Source: an uncultured Bacteroidales bacterium (GTDB lineage Bacteria; Bacteroidota; Bacteroidia; Bacteroidales; F082). From it: 64,000 nucleotides of DNA. The stretch lies in contig CAMJRR010000010.1 in the NCBI GenBank assembly GCA_946408345.1, forward strand, positions 28,458 to 92,457, in the 5' to 3' direction. Below are positions 1 through 8,660 of the stretch, in pieces. The notes beneath the pieces were generated by a model that was not told the DNA's origin, did no database searches, and saw nothing but the letters and a program-made list of their open reading frames with translations. A program made the translations under genes and the position numbers. Position 1 is the first letter of the stretch. Each line of letters starts with the position of its first letter.

Positions 1-970
1 TCTTCGCTCCGATGGACATGCGCAAACCAATTTCCTTGGTACGCTCCGTCACCGTGACATACATGATGTTCATGATGCCGATACAGCCTACCAGCAAAGA
101 AATCAAGGCGATGGCGACCAAAACCGTGGTAATCATACCCGTCATCGACGACATCATTTCCAGCATCTCCTGTTGGGTACGCACTTCGAAGTCATCGTTA
201 CCCCCTTCCGGAATTTTGTGCGATACCCGTAAAATACTTTCAATCTCCTCCACAGCAGCTTCAGCCACATCTTCGGAGGCTGCCGAGCACACGATTTGCT
301 GGATGTAATCGACACCCAACATACGCTTCTGCACCGTCGAATAAGGCATCACCACGAGGTCGTCCTGGTCCATGCCCATACCATTTTCTCCCCTTTCCTT
401 CAACGTACCGATGACCTTGAAAGGCATATTGCCCACGCGGATGGTCTTGCCGATGGGGTCTTCACCCTCGTCGAACAGTTCCTCCACGATGGTCTGGCCA
501 ATCAAGCCGACCTTGGCATATTTCTTTACGTCTTCTTCCGTGAAGTTGACACCTGTGGCGATTTCGTATTTGCGGATTTCCAGATAGTCGGGTGAGCCAC
601 CATACACCGTTCCCGACCAGTTTTTGGAACCGTTCACCAACTGTCCACCGCTGTTGACCACGGGACTGACCATAGTGACATTCTTGGCCCCCTTGGCTAT
701 CAGTTCACAATCCCTAACTTTGAGCGACTGCACGTTGCTAGAGCCCATGCTGACGCCGCCACGCCTCTGGTTGGCGCGCATCACCATGATGAGGTTGGTG
801 CCCATATCTGATAACTGATTGGCGGTGCTTTGCTTCAAGCCCTCACCCAAGTTAACCACCGCAATAACGGCAGCAATGCCGATGACGATGCCGAGCATGG
901 AAAGGGCTGAGCGCGTCTTGTTGCGCAGCAGGGCTTTAGCCGAAATCCGTATGAGGTTCAGAATATCCAT
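1..970 (-). CDS. MacB-like ABC transporter permease, 3' part cut by window edge
   Basis: This is the permease of a MacB-type tripartite efflux system in the inner membrane. Read on the minus strand it starts MDILNLIRISAKALLRNKTR, followed by a first membrane segment (LSMLGIVIGIAAVIAVVNLG) and a long periplasmic MacB_PCD-like domain. A second hydrophobic segment (TTVLVAIALISLLVGCIGIM) leads into the FtsX signature VTERTKEIGLRMSIGA at the window edge. About 323 residues are visible; the last two membrane helices lie outside. The start is one base after the ATPase stop, so the two are translationally linked. The tolC-adaptor-ATPase-permease order supports export of a small molecule or peptide; the substrate cannot be read. 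Confidence 0.9.
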   Translation of the reverse strand, partial: MDILNLIRISAKALLRNKTRSALSMLGIVIGIAAVIAVVNLGEGLKQSTANQLSDMGTNLIMVMRANQRRGGVSMGSSNVQSLKVRDCELIAKGAKNVTMVSPVVNSGGQLVNGSKNWSGTVYGGSPDYLEIRKYEIATGVNFTEEDVKKYAKVGLIGQTIVEELFDEGEDPIGKTIRVGNMPFKVIGTLKERGENGMGMDQDDLVVMPYSTVQKRMLGVDYIQQIVCSAASEDVAEAAVEEIESILRVSHKIPEGGNDDFEVRTQQEMLEMMSSMTGMITTVLVAIALISLLVGCIGIMNIMYVTVTERTKEIGLRMSIGAK

Positions 971-971
971 A

Positions 972-1721
972 TCAATAATCGTTGTCTACTGGCAGGGCTG
1001 CCAAAGCCTCGGCTGCCGATTTGGTCGCCACAGGCTCATCACGGAGGATATGACCGTCGCGAAGGAAGATAGTTCTACTCGTAAATACTGCAATATCAGA
1101 CTCGTGCGTCACGAAGGCGATGGTCTTTCCTTGTTCGTGAAGGCTTTGGAAGAGGCTCATAATTTCGTACGAAGTACGGGTGTCGAGATTACCTGTGGCT
1201 TCGTCAGCCAACACGATGACGGGGTCGTTCACCAGGGCTCGGGCAATGGCCACACGTTGTTGTTGACCGCCCGAAAGCTGATTGGGCATGTGCCCCATGC
1301 GGTCTTTCAAGCCCACGAGTTCCAACGCGTGTTGCGCCCGCTCATGACGCTCGCGGTGCGACACGTCGGGGTTATACACCAGAGGCAGCTCCACGTTCTC
1401 CAATGCCGAAGTGCGTGGCAAGAGGTTGTAGGACTGAAACACAAAGCCGATCTTTCGGTTGCGGATGTCAGACAGTTCGTTTTTGCTCCTCTCTCTCACC
1501 GAGATACCATCAATGAAATACTCGCCCGAAGTAGATTGGTCGAGGCAACCAAGGATGTTGAGCAAGGTCGACTTGCCGCTACCCGACGAGCCCATGATGC
1601 TCACGAACTCGCCTTGGCAGATGTCGAACGACACGCCTTTAAGCGCGTGAACTTCCTCACTGCCAACGATAAATGTCCGCTTGAGGTTCTCAACCTTGAT
1701 GATGGATTGCTTCTCGTTCAT
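972..1721 (-). CDS. MacB-like ABC transporter ATP-binding protein
   Basis: This is the cytoplasmic ATPase of the tripartite efflux pump, of the LolD/MacB type. Visible motifs are Walker A (GSSGSGKST), the Q-loop (FVFQSYNLLPRTSALENVELPL), the ABC signature LSGGQQQRVAIARAL, Walker B with the family-typical VIVLADEATGNLDT, and the H-loop FVTHE. At 249 residues it is a little longer than LolD-type ATPases because of a C-terminal tail. It lies 11 bp after the adaptor gene and 1 bp before the permease, in one operon with tolC. It hydrolyses ATP to drive conformational coupling to the periplasmic adaptor, as known for MacAB-TolC. Confidence 0.95.
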   Translation of the reverse strand: MNEKQSIIKVENLKRTFIVGSEEVHALKGVSFDICQGEFVSIMGSSGSGKSTLLNILGCLDQSTSGEYFIDGISVRERSKNELSDIRNRKIGFVFQSYNLLPRTSALENVELPLVYNPDVSHRERHERAQHALELVGLKDRMGHMPNQLSGGQQQRVAIARALVNDPVIVLADEATGNLDTRTSYEIMSLFQSLHEQGKTIAFVTHESDIAVFTSRTIFLRDGHILRDEPVATKSAAEALAALPVDNDY

Positions 1722-1732
1722 AACGGCAGGCG

Positions 1733-2974
1733 TTATTTTTTCTGTTGCTGGTTGCTGTTCCTGTTTCTACCGGGAGGGCCGGGCATGAAAGGATTCTCGC
1801 CCTTCTTCACTTCCTTCTCCTTCGTCACAAACTGCGCCGAAAGCACCACTGAGTCGCCGGCTTGCACCCCTTGTTCAATGATTTTGTAAGCACCATCGCT
1901 CATGCCTGTCTTGACAGGACGAGGCATCATGTCGTCGCCTCTTTTGAGCCATACCACAGTATGATTATCCTGGGGTTCGACTTCCTGCATCTTAGGTGGT
2001 CCTGGGCGTTGTCCTTCAGGCTTTTCGGCTTTGCGGATAGCCTTCAAAACTTGCTCATCGGGAGTAAAGTTGAACGCCTCAGCGGGTACAGCCAATCCCG
2101 TTTGCTCCTCGGTGACGATGGTCACACTGGCAGTCATGCCGGGGAAGAGTTTCTGGTCAGGGTTGGGGGCATCGATGATGACGGTATAGGTCACCACGTT
2201 GCTTGTGGTGGTAGGTTTCATGCGGATTTGGTTGACGGTGCCTTCAAACACATCGTCCATGTAGGCATCGACGGTGAAAGTCACGCGCTGTCCCATTTTC
2301 ACTTGCCCAATGTCGGCTTCATCGACGTCGGCTTCCACCTGCATCTTGGTCAAGTCGTTGGCCAAGGTGAACAAGGTAGGTGTGCTGAACGAGGCGGCCA
2401 CGGTCTGGCCCACTTCCACGGCACGGTCGAGGACGATGCCATCGATAGGCGAATAGATTTCGGCGTAACCCAAATCCACCATAGCCTGGTCGTAGGCGGC
2501 TTGCGCGTTTCGTTTGCTCATCTGGGCCTGGGTGTAGGCGTTTTGAGCCTCTTGATAGGCTGCCAACGTGGCGGCATTCGCTTCATAAAGTTGTTTTGTA
2601 CGTTCGTAGGTGAGTTTGGCATAATTGAGTTGGCTCTCGGCAGAGGTAAGGCTGGCCTTGGCACGACTCAGGCTCTGGTTGAGCGTCTGCTTGTCCAATT
2701 CGGCCATCAGCTGACCTTTCTTCACCACATCGTTGAAATCGACATAGATTTTTTCCACCTTACCCGACACTTGCGTACCGACTTCGACGGTCTCCACCGG
2801 CTCGATGGTGCCCGTCGCGGTGACCGTGTTCTCAACGGTGTACTCCGCGACCACATGGGTACGGATAACCAATTCCTTGTTCGCTGATTTCTTGGCTTTT
2901 ACAATCAATATCACAGCAATAGCCACGACGATAATACCTAAGATAATCAGTCCTATTTTTCTTTTCTTTTTCAT
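1733..2974 (-). CDS. Periplasmic adaptor (membrane fusion protein) of MacA/HlyD type
   Basis: This adaptor joins the MacB-like permease to the TolC-like outer membrane channel. It has one N-terminal membrane anchor (GLIILGIIVVAIAVILIV), a biotinyl-lipoyl-like half (VSGKVEKIYVDFNDVVKKGQ), and an alpha-hairpin rich in Ala, Gln and Glu at about residues 95-160. The second lipoyl half reads IYSPIDGIVLDRAVEVGQTV and is followed by beta-barrel strands. The tail is low in complexity and rich in Pro, Gly, Asn and Gln. I chose the ATG at 2974 (MKKKRK) over a TTG three codons upstream. It sits 57 bp after tolC, in the same operon. Confidence 0.93.
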   Translation of the reverse strand: MKKKRKIGLIILGIIVVAIAVILIVKAKKSANKELVIRTHVVAEYTVENTVTATGTIEPVETVEVGTQVSGKVEKIYVDFNDVVKKGQLMAELDKQTLNQSLSRAKASLTSAESQLNYAKLTYERTKQLYEANAATLAAYQEAQNAYTQAQMSKRNAQAAYDQAMVDLGYAEIYSPIDGIVLDRAVEVGQTVAASFSTPTLFTLANDLTKMQVEADVDEADIGQVKMGQRVTFTVDAYMDDVFEGTVNQIRMKPTTTSNVVTYTVIIDAPNPDQKLFPGMTASVTIVTEEQTGLAVPAEAFNFTPDEQVLKAIRKAEKPEGQRPGPPKMQEVEPQDNHTVVWLKRGDDMMPRPVKTGMSDGAYKIIEQGVQAGDSVVLSAQFVTKEKEVKKGENPFMPGPPGRNRNSNQQQKK

Positions 2975-3031
2975 ATTTCGCAATTATCTGTTTTCGTTTT
3001 TTGCGGCTGCCACAGTGTGACAGTCCTACAG

Positions 3032-4336
3032 TCACAATTCGATCGGTTTTCCCATGTAAATGTCCAAAATCTTGCGTTTCATCACCAGGGAATACTTGTT
3101 CTGAATGTAGGTATTCAACACGTTCAGGTAAGCGTTCTGTTGTTGCAGCAATTCCACCGTTGTGATTGTACCGTATTGATATTGAATATTATACGCATTA
3201 AAACTCTTACTGTAGGCATTCTCCTTTACCTGTGACACCTTATAGGCATTGAAGGCCGAGACCACGTTGCGGTAGGCCTGCACCACCGATTGGCGCACCG
3301 TAAGGGCCGACTGCTCATAATCCAGTTGCGCCTGTTCCAAAGCAATACGGCTTTTCTTCACGTTGGCTTTGGTTTGACCACGACTATAAATCGGGATGCT
3401 CATCGAGACGCCCACACTCTCGGTCGGCTTGCCGTACCACTTCGAGTTGCCGTCGCCGTCGAACGAAAGCACACCCATACCCACGTTGGCATTGGCTGCG
3501 ATGGTCGGGAAGTAGTTGCCCCGCGCCAAGTCGACACCCTTTTCGGCCAAACGGATATCGTAGTCGCTCATGCGCAAATCGGGCATATACTCCAACGCAA
3601 GGCTGACGGCTTCCTCCTCTTCGGGCAACGACGCCATCAAATTGTCAAGGTTATCCGTATCAGGGGAGATGATTCCCAAAACGTCAGTCGGGTTCATCGA
3701 AAGCAACACCTTCAAATCCAGCAGGTTGTTATCGATATTAATGCGCGTGTCGACCACATTGTTAGAGTCGCTGTAGTATTGTGCCTCAAGCAGCAGCAAA
3801 TCACTTTCGAGGATGGCACCCACTTTGTGACGCGCACGGCCTTGCTTCATTTGCTCGCGGCTGGTGTTCAACACTTCAAGCTGATACTTCAGCAGCTCCT
3901 GATTGCCGAGAATCGTGAGGAAACTCTGCAAAATCTGGGTCGTCAGTTGGTTGTCATAACGTTCCAACTGCACCTCATTGCGCTCCATGTTGAGGCGGTT
4001 TTGCTCAATGGTTTTGCTGATGTTGCCGCCTTGATAAATCGTCACGGAAGAGCCAACGCTCACGTTGCCCGAAGTGGACCAGCCGTTTTCATTATTAGAA
4101 AAGTTTTGTCCCACTGAGGCATTCAAGTTGGGCAGACGTTGTTGTTTCGACTGCTCGTAGGTCGTCTCCAAGGTCTCGCCAGTCAGTTCCATCGATTTGC
4201 GCTCGTAACTGTTGGCGAAGGCAAAACGGAGGCAATCCTCAAGCGAAAAGCGGTAGGAATTGGACTCTTGCGCCATACCTGTAGAAGCGAGCAAAGCGAT
4301 AAAAACAATGGCCAATATCTTCATTAGCACCTTCAT
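3032..4336 (-). CDS. TolC-like outer membrane efflux protein
   Basis: This is the outer membrane channel of the efflux operon. It has a signal peptide (MKILAIVFIALLASTGMAQ) and two outer-membrane-efflux repeats of long amphipathic helices, e.g. LEQAQLDYEQSALTVRQSVV near the C-terminus. The 434 residues are normal for Bacteroidota TolC proteins. It is first in the operon, preceded by a -7 box on the minus strand at 4356-4364. Start codons at 4336 and 4324 are both possible; the second gives a more usual signal peptide. Confidence 0.93.
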   Translation of the reverse strand: MKVLMKILAIVFIALLASTGMAQESNSYRFSLEDCLRFAFANSYERKSMELTGETLETTYEQSKQQRLPNLNASVGQNFSNNENGWSTSGNVSVGSSVTIYQGGNISKTIEQNRLNMERNEVQLERYDNQLTTQILQSFLTILGNQELLKYQLEVLNTSREQMKQGRARHKVGAILESDLLLLEAQYYSDSNNVVDTRINIDNNLLDLKVLLSMNPTDVLGIISPDTDNLDNLMASLPEEEEAVSLALEYMPDLRMSDYDIRLAEKGVDLARGNYFPTIAANANVGMGVLSFDGDGNSKWYGKPTESVGVSMSIPIYSRGQTKANVKKSRIALEQAQLDYEQSALTVRQSVVQAYRNVVSAFNAYKVSQVKENAYSKSFNAYNIQYQYGTITTVELLQQQNAYLNVLNTYIQNKYSLVMKRKILDIYMGKPIEL

Positions 4337-4355
4337 AACTCGACATTTAAGAAGC

Positions 4356-4364
4356 GCAAAGATA
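4356..4364 (-). promoter_or_regulatory. Bacteroidota -7 box for the efflux operon
   Basis: The minus strand reads TATCTTTGC, matching the Bacteroidota primary-sigma -7 consensus TAnnTTTG, 20 bp before the tolC start. It diverges from the aquaporin promoter about 60 bp away. Confidence 0.65.
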
Positions 4365-4420
4365 GAAAAAAACTCAAAAACTCAAAAATCAATAAAAATT
4401 GTTTTCTGATAAGTTTTTTG

Positions 4421-4429
4421 TATTTTTGC
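4421..4429 (+). promoter_or_regulatory. Bacteroidota -7 box for the aquaporin gene
   Basis: The sequence TATTTTTGC matches TAnnTTTG, with a TTG-containing -33-like stretch about 20 bp upstream. The leader to the aquaporin start is about 85 bases. Confidence 0.65.
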
Positions 4430-4513
4430 GGTATTGAAAAGAGCTATAAGAATTAAACCAAAGTTGTAAAACATCATTAAATCAACTAATAACTAACTAA
4501 AATTTAAAAAGTT

Positions 4514-5242
4514 ATGAAAACAAGTAACAAGTTCTTTGCTGAATTGTTCGGCACATTCGTCTTGGTCTTTGGCGGTTGCGGAACCGCACTTTTCGGTCAC
4601 GTCGGATTCCTTGGCGTAGCCATCGCTTTCGGTCTCACCGTGGTGGCCATGGCCTATGGTATTGGTCACATCTCAGGTGCTCACCTGAATCCTGCCGTGA
4701 GCTTCGGCGTCTTCGTCAATGGCCGCATGAGCCTTAAAGAAATGCTCTGCTACTGGGCTGCCCAGTTCATCGGCGGTATCATCGCTGGCGCTTTGCTCCT
4801 CGTGATTTGGAATGCCATTGGCGGTGGCGCTACCGGCGTCTTCGCTTCCAACGGTTTTGGTGAAGCTTTCCAAAAGGCTTGCGGCGGTCCCGATACGGGC
4901 TACCAAGCCATCTCCACTGGCGGTGCCTTCCTCGTTGAGGCGCTGTTGACCTTCGTGTTCCTGATGGTCATCCTCGGCGTCACCGACAGCTGCCATGCCA
5001 ACGGCAAGTTTGGCGGTCTGGCCATCGGTCTCACCCTGGTGCTCATCCACCTCATCAGCATCCCGCTGACCAACACTTCTGTGAATCCCGCCCGTTCACT
5101 CGGCGTTGCCTTGTTCTCAAAGTGCGACGGTTGGAGCGCCATGGGTCAAGTGTGGCTCTTCATCGTGGCCCCGCTCGTCGGCGCCTGCCTTGCCGGCCTT
5201 TGCTACAAGTGCATTTGCGGCTGCTGCAAAAAAGAGAAATAA
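4514..5242 (+). CDS. aqpZ: Aquaporin Z-like water/glycerol channel (MIP family)
   Basis: This inner membrane channel of 242 residues has both NPA boxes: SGAHLNPAVSFG in the first half and TSVNPARSLG in the second. The N-terminus AELFGTFVLVFGGCGTALFG is typical of AqpZ. The Arg directly after the second NPA (NPARS) is the selectivity-filter arginine of water-selective members. Six hydrophobic helices can be traced. A cysteine-rich lysine tail (CYKCICGCCKKEK) is unusual compared with textbook AqpZ. It is a single-gene unit with its own promoter and a strong terminator. Confidence 0.95.
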   Translation: MKTSNKFFAELFGTFVLVFGGCGTALFGHVGFLGVAIAFGLTVVAMAYGIGHISGAHLNPAVSFGVFVNGRMSLKEMLCYWAAQFIGGIIAGALLLVIWNAIGGGATGVFASNGFGEAFQKACGGPDTGYQAISTGGAFLVEALLTFVFLMVILGVTDSCHANGKFGGLAIGLTLVLIHLISIPLTNTSVNPARSLGVALFSKCDGWSAMGQVWLFIVAPLVGACLAGLCYKCICGCCKKEK

Positions 5243-5266
5243 TCTGATCATTAATTAATGGATTTC

Positions 5267-5315
5267 AGGCCGTTTCATTCGCTGGTGATACCGGCAATGA
5301 AACGGCCTTTCTTTT
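5267..5315 (+). terminator. Rho-independent terminator after aqpZ
   Basis: A 13-bp perfect inverted repeat (AGGCCGTTTCATT, 5267-5279, with 5296-5308) is followed by TTCTTTT. It ends the aquaporin transcript. Confidence 0.85.
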
Positions 5316-5333
5316 ACATCAAAACACATTACC

Positions 5334-7304
5334 ATGAAAAAGTTATCTCTACTATTCCTAGCTTTCTTTTCGCTGTCGTTGGGTATTAATGCCCAACAAC
5401 CGGCGACTCGGGCTTTCATCGACGAAGAGGGCGTAATCCGTACCGAAACCATACAGACACAGCTGCCTCCAGCGGCCCGCGATGGTCTGACGCCCATGCC
5501 CGGCTTTCCTTTAACCTTTGCCTCCAACACCACCTACAAACCCATGCGAGGCTTGGCTTTAGCAGACCTCAATAACGATGGCGCCGACGAAATCATCCTC
5601 TGCCACAACGAGGAAATCAACGTCATCGACGGGCAAGGCAACGTGCTTTGGACACAAGCCTTAGTCGGTGGCATGGCCCAATATCCTGCTGCCGTGGGCG
5701 ATATCAACAAAGACGGCATTCTCGAAATTGTGGTCCTCACGGCCTACGGCAATGCCCGTGGCGGCTTCAACGTCTTCGATGCCAACGGCAACGTCCTGTT
5801 TTCGACAGTCACCAACAACAACCCGCTCATCTGCTCTCCCGTTTTGGCCGACCTCAACAACGACAGTGAGTTGGAAATCATCTTCTGCGGTCGTGGCAAA
5901 GCCTCGGCCAACATCTCTGCTGGCATCCATGTGTGGAACCTCCAAGGCGAGGAGATGGAAGGCTTTCCCTTCGAACTACCTTCTACACCTGCTTTCACTC
6001 CCACTTTGGCCGACATCGACAACGACGGTTCCCTTGAAATCTTCGCCTCCACAACCTCTGCTTTGTATTGCATCAGCCACACGGGCGAACTGCTCTATAC
6101 GGTGGAAAGCAATGAGGCCTACAAATATTCTTACCAATCACCGCTCATTATTGATTTCGAAGGCGATGGCAACTGGAGTCTCGTTGGAGCCTGCCACGGC
6201 GACAACCCAAACCATTACGTACGCGATGCCCGCACGGGCGAATACCGTACAGGATGGCCCAAACCCGTCTCGTATTGGACCTACTCAGCCCCGACTGTGG
6301 CCAAAAACGGTGACCAATACGCCATCTTCATGGGCGTCTCTGGCGAAGGCAACGTGTTCTACCAATATGACATCGACGGCAATGTGGCCCCTGGCTTCCC
6401 GCTCAATCTGACCTCTGGCGTTGAAGGCTTTGTCTCTGTGGCCGACATCGACGGCGACGGCGAGAACGAAATCATCACCGACTTCAATCTGATGGACGGA
6501 AACGAAGGCTACATCCGCGCTTGGGAGATGGATGGTACGGAAATCACCGAAGGCTTCCCTCTCCGCCCACAAGGTCTCTCCTATATGAATGGTGCCAACT
6601 TTGGTGACATTGACGGTGACGGCATGTTGGAAATCGTCACCTTGACCTATGTACAGAACTTCTCACCCGATGACCCAGTCTATGTCACTGCCTACGCCTT
6701 GAACCAACCTGTCGAAAACTTGGTCTACGGCACCTACAAAGGCAGCAACGACCGCATGGGCTGGATTCGTGAAGAAGAAGTGGTGGTTAGTTGCAATCCC
6801 GTGACCAACCTGATGGCTGAAACGGGTGGTGACGTATCCCAAGTGTATCTGCATTGGAGCGAACCCGAACCTGGCTCAACGGGCAACCTGTTAGGCTACC
6901 TCATCCAGAAAAATGGCGAGCTTCTGCAAGAATTCTTGGAAACGCCGGAATATATGGATTTCGAAGTTGAGTTCTTCCAAACCTACGAATACGTCGTCAT
7001 CGCTGTTTTCGACGACAACTGTGAGTCGGCTTGTGCCCCCTTCTCGGTAGAGGTGATTCCTGATGCCGTTCCAGAATACAGCAAGGAAGCCAAGGTCTAT
7101 CCGAATCCTGCCAAGGACATGCTTCAGGTCGAAGGTGCTGGACTCGCTCAGGTTGAGGTGTTCAACATCATGGGCCAAAGTGTGTTGCGCGTCGGTGAAA
7201 ACTTTGAGGCTATCGACATCAGCCGCCTGCAAAATGGAATCTATTTCGTGCGTATCAAAACCAATGATGGAGAAAAGACCGTGAAACTGGTTATTGAGAA
7301 ATAA
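5334..7304 (+). CDS. Secreted FG-GAP/VCBS repeat protein with T9SS sorting domain
   Basis: This 656-residue exported protein has a signal peptide (MKKLSLLFLAFFSLSLGINA). Six or more FG-GAP-like repeats carry calcium-binding-type Asp/Asn loops, e.g. LADLNNDGADEIIL, VGDINKDGILEIVVL, LADIDNDGSLEIFAS and FGDIDGDGMLEIVTL, and probably form a beta-propeller. A fibronectin-like segment follows at about residues 490-575. The C-terminal 70 residues form a type A T9SS domain: YPNPAKDMLQV, then NIMGQSVL, then LQNGIYFVRI and KTVKLVIEK. I infer secretion through the PorU system to the cell surface or outside. No enzymatic motif is seen. Confidence 0.88.
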   Translation: MKKLSLLFLAFFSLSLGINAQQPATRAFIDEEGVIRTETIQTQLPPAARDGLTPMPGFPLTFASNTTYKPMRGLALADLNNDGADEIILCHNEEINVIDGQGNVLWTQALVGGMAQYPAAVGDINKDGILEIVVLTAYGNARGGFNVFDANGNVLFSTVTNNNPLICSPVLADLNNDSELEIIFCGRGKASANISAGIHVWNLQGEEMEGFPFELPSTPAFTPTLADIDNDGSLEIFASTTSALYCISHTGELLYTVESNEAYKYSYQSPLIIDFEGDGNWSLVGACHGDNPNHYVRDARTGEYRTGWPKPVSYWTYSAPTVAKNGDQYAIFMGVSGEGNVFYQYDIDGNVAPGFPLNLTSGVEGFVSVADIDGDGENEIITDFNLMDGNEGYIRAWEMDGTEITEGFPLRPQGLSYMNGANFGDIDGDGMLEIVTLTYVQNFSPDDPVYVTAYALNQPVENLVYGTYKGSNDRMGWIREEEVVVSCNPVTNLMAETGGDVSQVYLHWSEPEPGSTGNLLGYLIQKNGELLQEFLETPEYMDFEVEFFQTYEYVVIAVFDDNCESACAPFSVEVIPDAVPEYSKEAKVYPNPAKDMLQVEGAGLAQVEVFNIMGQSVLRVGENFEAIDISRLQNGIYFVRIKTNDGEKTVKLVIEK

Positions 7305-7305
7305 G

Positions 7306-8529
7306 ATGGCTGGCATCTACATCCATATTCCTTTCTGCAACTCGAAATGCGCCTATTGCGGGTTCTATTCGCTGCCTTCCTTGAAGCTGAAAGAGCGGTT
7401 TTTAGAGGCATTGAAGGCTGAGATTGTAACGCGGAAAGATTATTTGCAAGGCGATGCCGTCAATACGATATATTTCGGTGGCGGCACGCCTTCGCTGCTT
7501 TCCCTAAAGGAAATCGGCGAGTTGCTTCACCTTATTAATGCGCATTATCCTGTCGCGTCTAATGCCGAAATCACCCTTGAGGCCAACCCCGACACGCTGT
7601 CGTTGGAATACCTAGAAGGTTTGCACCAACTCGGGGTCAACCGGCTCAGCATCGGCATCCAGAGCTTTTTCGACAACGACTTGAAGTATCTGAGCCGTCG
7701 CCACGACTCGCATCATGCCCAGCAATGCCTTGACTGGGCCAAATTGGCTGGCTTCGAGAACATCAGCATCGACCTCATCTATGGCCTCCCCTCCTCCAAA
7801 GCCGAGCAATGGAACAAGAATTTGGACATCTTCTTTGCCTATAGTCTCCCCCACCTCTCGGCCTACGCGCTCACCCTGGAACCTAATGCCATTTTGACCA
7901 AACAGATTGAATTAGGAAAAGTACCACCCATTAATGAAGACGATGCCCTCCGCGACTATGAAATCCTTTGCCAGCGTGCCGCCGAAAACGGTTATCTGCA
8001 TTATGAAATTTCCAATTTCTGTAAATCGGGGATGCACTCGAAGCATAACGCCAGCTATTGGTTCGGGACGCCTTACATAGGCTTCGGGCCTTCTGCGCAT
8101 TCGTTTGATGGTGGTTCACGGCAATGGAATGTTTCCAGCGTTGAACGTTATTGCGAGGCTTTCTCTGCCGCATCGCGTCATTGCGAGGAACGAAGCAATC
8201 CAGATACGGAAGCTTATGGCCTGGATTGCTTCGTCGTTCCTCCTCGCAATGACGCAAAGCGTGTCCAAGAACCAGTAATTGAAAAAGAACAACTTTCCCC
8301 TGAACAACACTACGACGAATACGTCATGCTGCGCCTGCGCACCCACTGGGGCATCGACTTGAAATGGATGAAACGCGAGATGGGTGAACGCTTCTCCGCC
8401 TATTGCGAGCAACATGCACAGCCTTTGATAGCCGAAGGCCGGCTTTCACAGACACGTGAATTCCTCTACCTCACAGACGAGCAGATGCTTTTCACCGATG
8501 GAGTGACAGAGGAATTGTTTTGGGAATGA
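7306..8529 (+). CDS. hemW: HemW-type radical SAM protein (heme chaperone), carries an inserted palindromic repeat
   Basis: This is HemW, often misnamed coproporphyrinogen dehydrogenase. The radical-SAM cluster motif is HIPFCNSKCAYCGFYS (Cys11, Cys15, Cys18), followed by YFGGGTPSLL and the C-terminal HemW region (YDEYVMLRLRTHWGIDL). I place the start at ATG 7306, two bases after the previous stop; a TTG at 7294 would overlap that gene. Residues about 287-320 (SRHCEERSNP ... DCFVVPPRNDAKR) have no place in the family fold. They come from an in-frame palindromic repeat at 8175-8255. The flanking protein sequence is intact, so the gene is probably functional. Confidence 0.92.
   Translation: MAGIYIHIPFCNSKCAYCGFYSLPSLKLKERFLEALKAEIVTRKDYLQGDAVNTIYFGGGTPSLLSLKEIGELLHLINAHYPVASNAEITLEANPDTLSLEYLEGLHQLGVNRLSIGIQSFFDNDLKYLSRRHDSHHAQQCLDWAKLAGFENISIDLIYGLPSSKAEQWNKNLDIFFAYSLPHLSAYALTLEPNAILTKQIELGKVPPINEDDALRDYEILCQRAAENGYLHYEISNFCKSGMHSKHNASYWFGTPYIGFGPSAHSFDGGSRQWNVSSVERYCEAFSAASRHCEERSNPDTEAYGLDCFVVPPRNDAKRVQEPVIEKEQLSPEQHYDEYVMLRLRTHWGIDLKWMKREMGERFSAYCEQHAQPLIAEGRLSQTREFLYLTDEQMLFTDGVTEELFWE
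8175..8255. repeat. Palindromic repeat A, copy 1 (in frame inside hemW)
   Basis: The left arm (8175-8203) starts GCGTCATTGCGAGGAACG and ends AAGCAATCCAG. The right arm (8221-8255) is its reverse complement with six extra bases (two codons) in the middle. The 17-base centre is not repeated. The element is a long hairpin and adds about 27-33 codons without breaking the frame. Copies related to it lie in the dus gene and in the restriction enzyme gene of this window. Confidence 0.9.
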
Positions 8530-8624
8530 ATCTTTTTATTCCAAAACACAAAACCTATTGATTTCTTTCTTATTTTTGGATTCTCAGAATCTGTCATAAG
8601 GCATAGGTTTCCAACCCGTGTCAA

Positions 8625-8660
8625 TTAAACAATTAAACAATCAACAATTAAACAATTAAT
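8625..8660. repeat. Short AT-rich tandem repeat in the leader of the C69 peptidase gene
   Basis: Four imperfect copies of AATTAAACAATC / AATTAAACAATT run directly up to the start codon. They form part of the 5' untranslated region and contain no gene. Related AT-rich tandems fill spacers elsewhere in the window. Confidence 0.6.

Noticed and set aside
819..1889. A 356-residue plus-strand open frame
   Set aside because: It is antisense to the MacB-like ATPase and adaptor, whose motifs are clear; it has no family sequence.
1862..2887. A 341-residue plus-strand open frame rich in His and Asp
   Set aside because: It is antisense to the adaptor gene and shows the composition of a reverse-strand shadow.
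7294..7306. TTG start for HemW overlapping the previous gene
   Set aside because: The ATG at 7306 gives the standard MxxIYIHIPFC start, and the longer form adds only four non-family residues.
8175..8255. HemW read as a broken gene because of the odd internal segment
   Set aside because: The frame is open, family motifs continue on both sides, and the extra segment is explained by a palindromic repeat.
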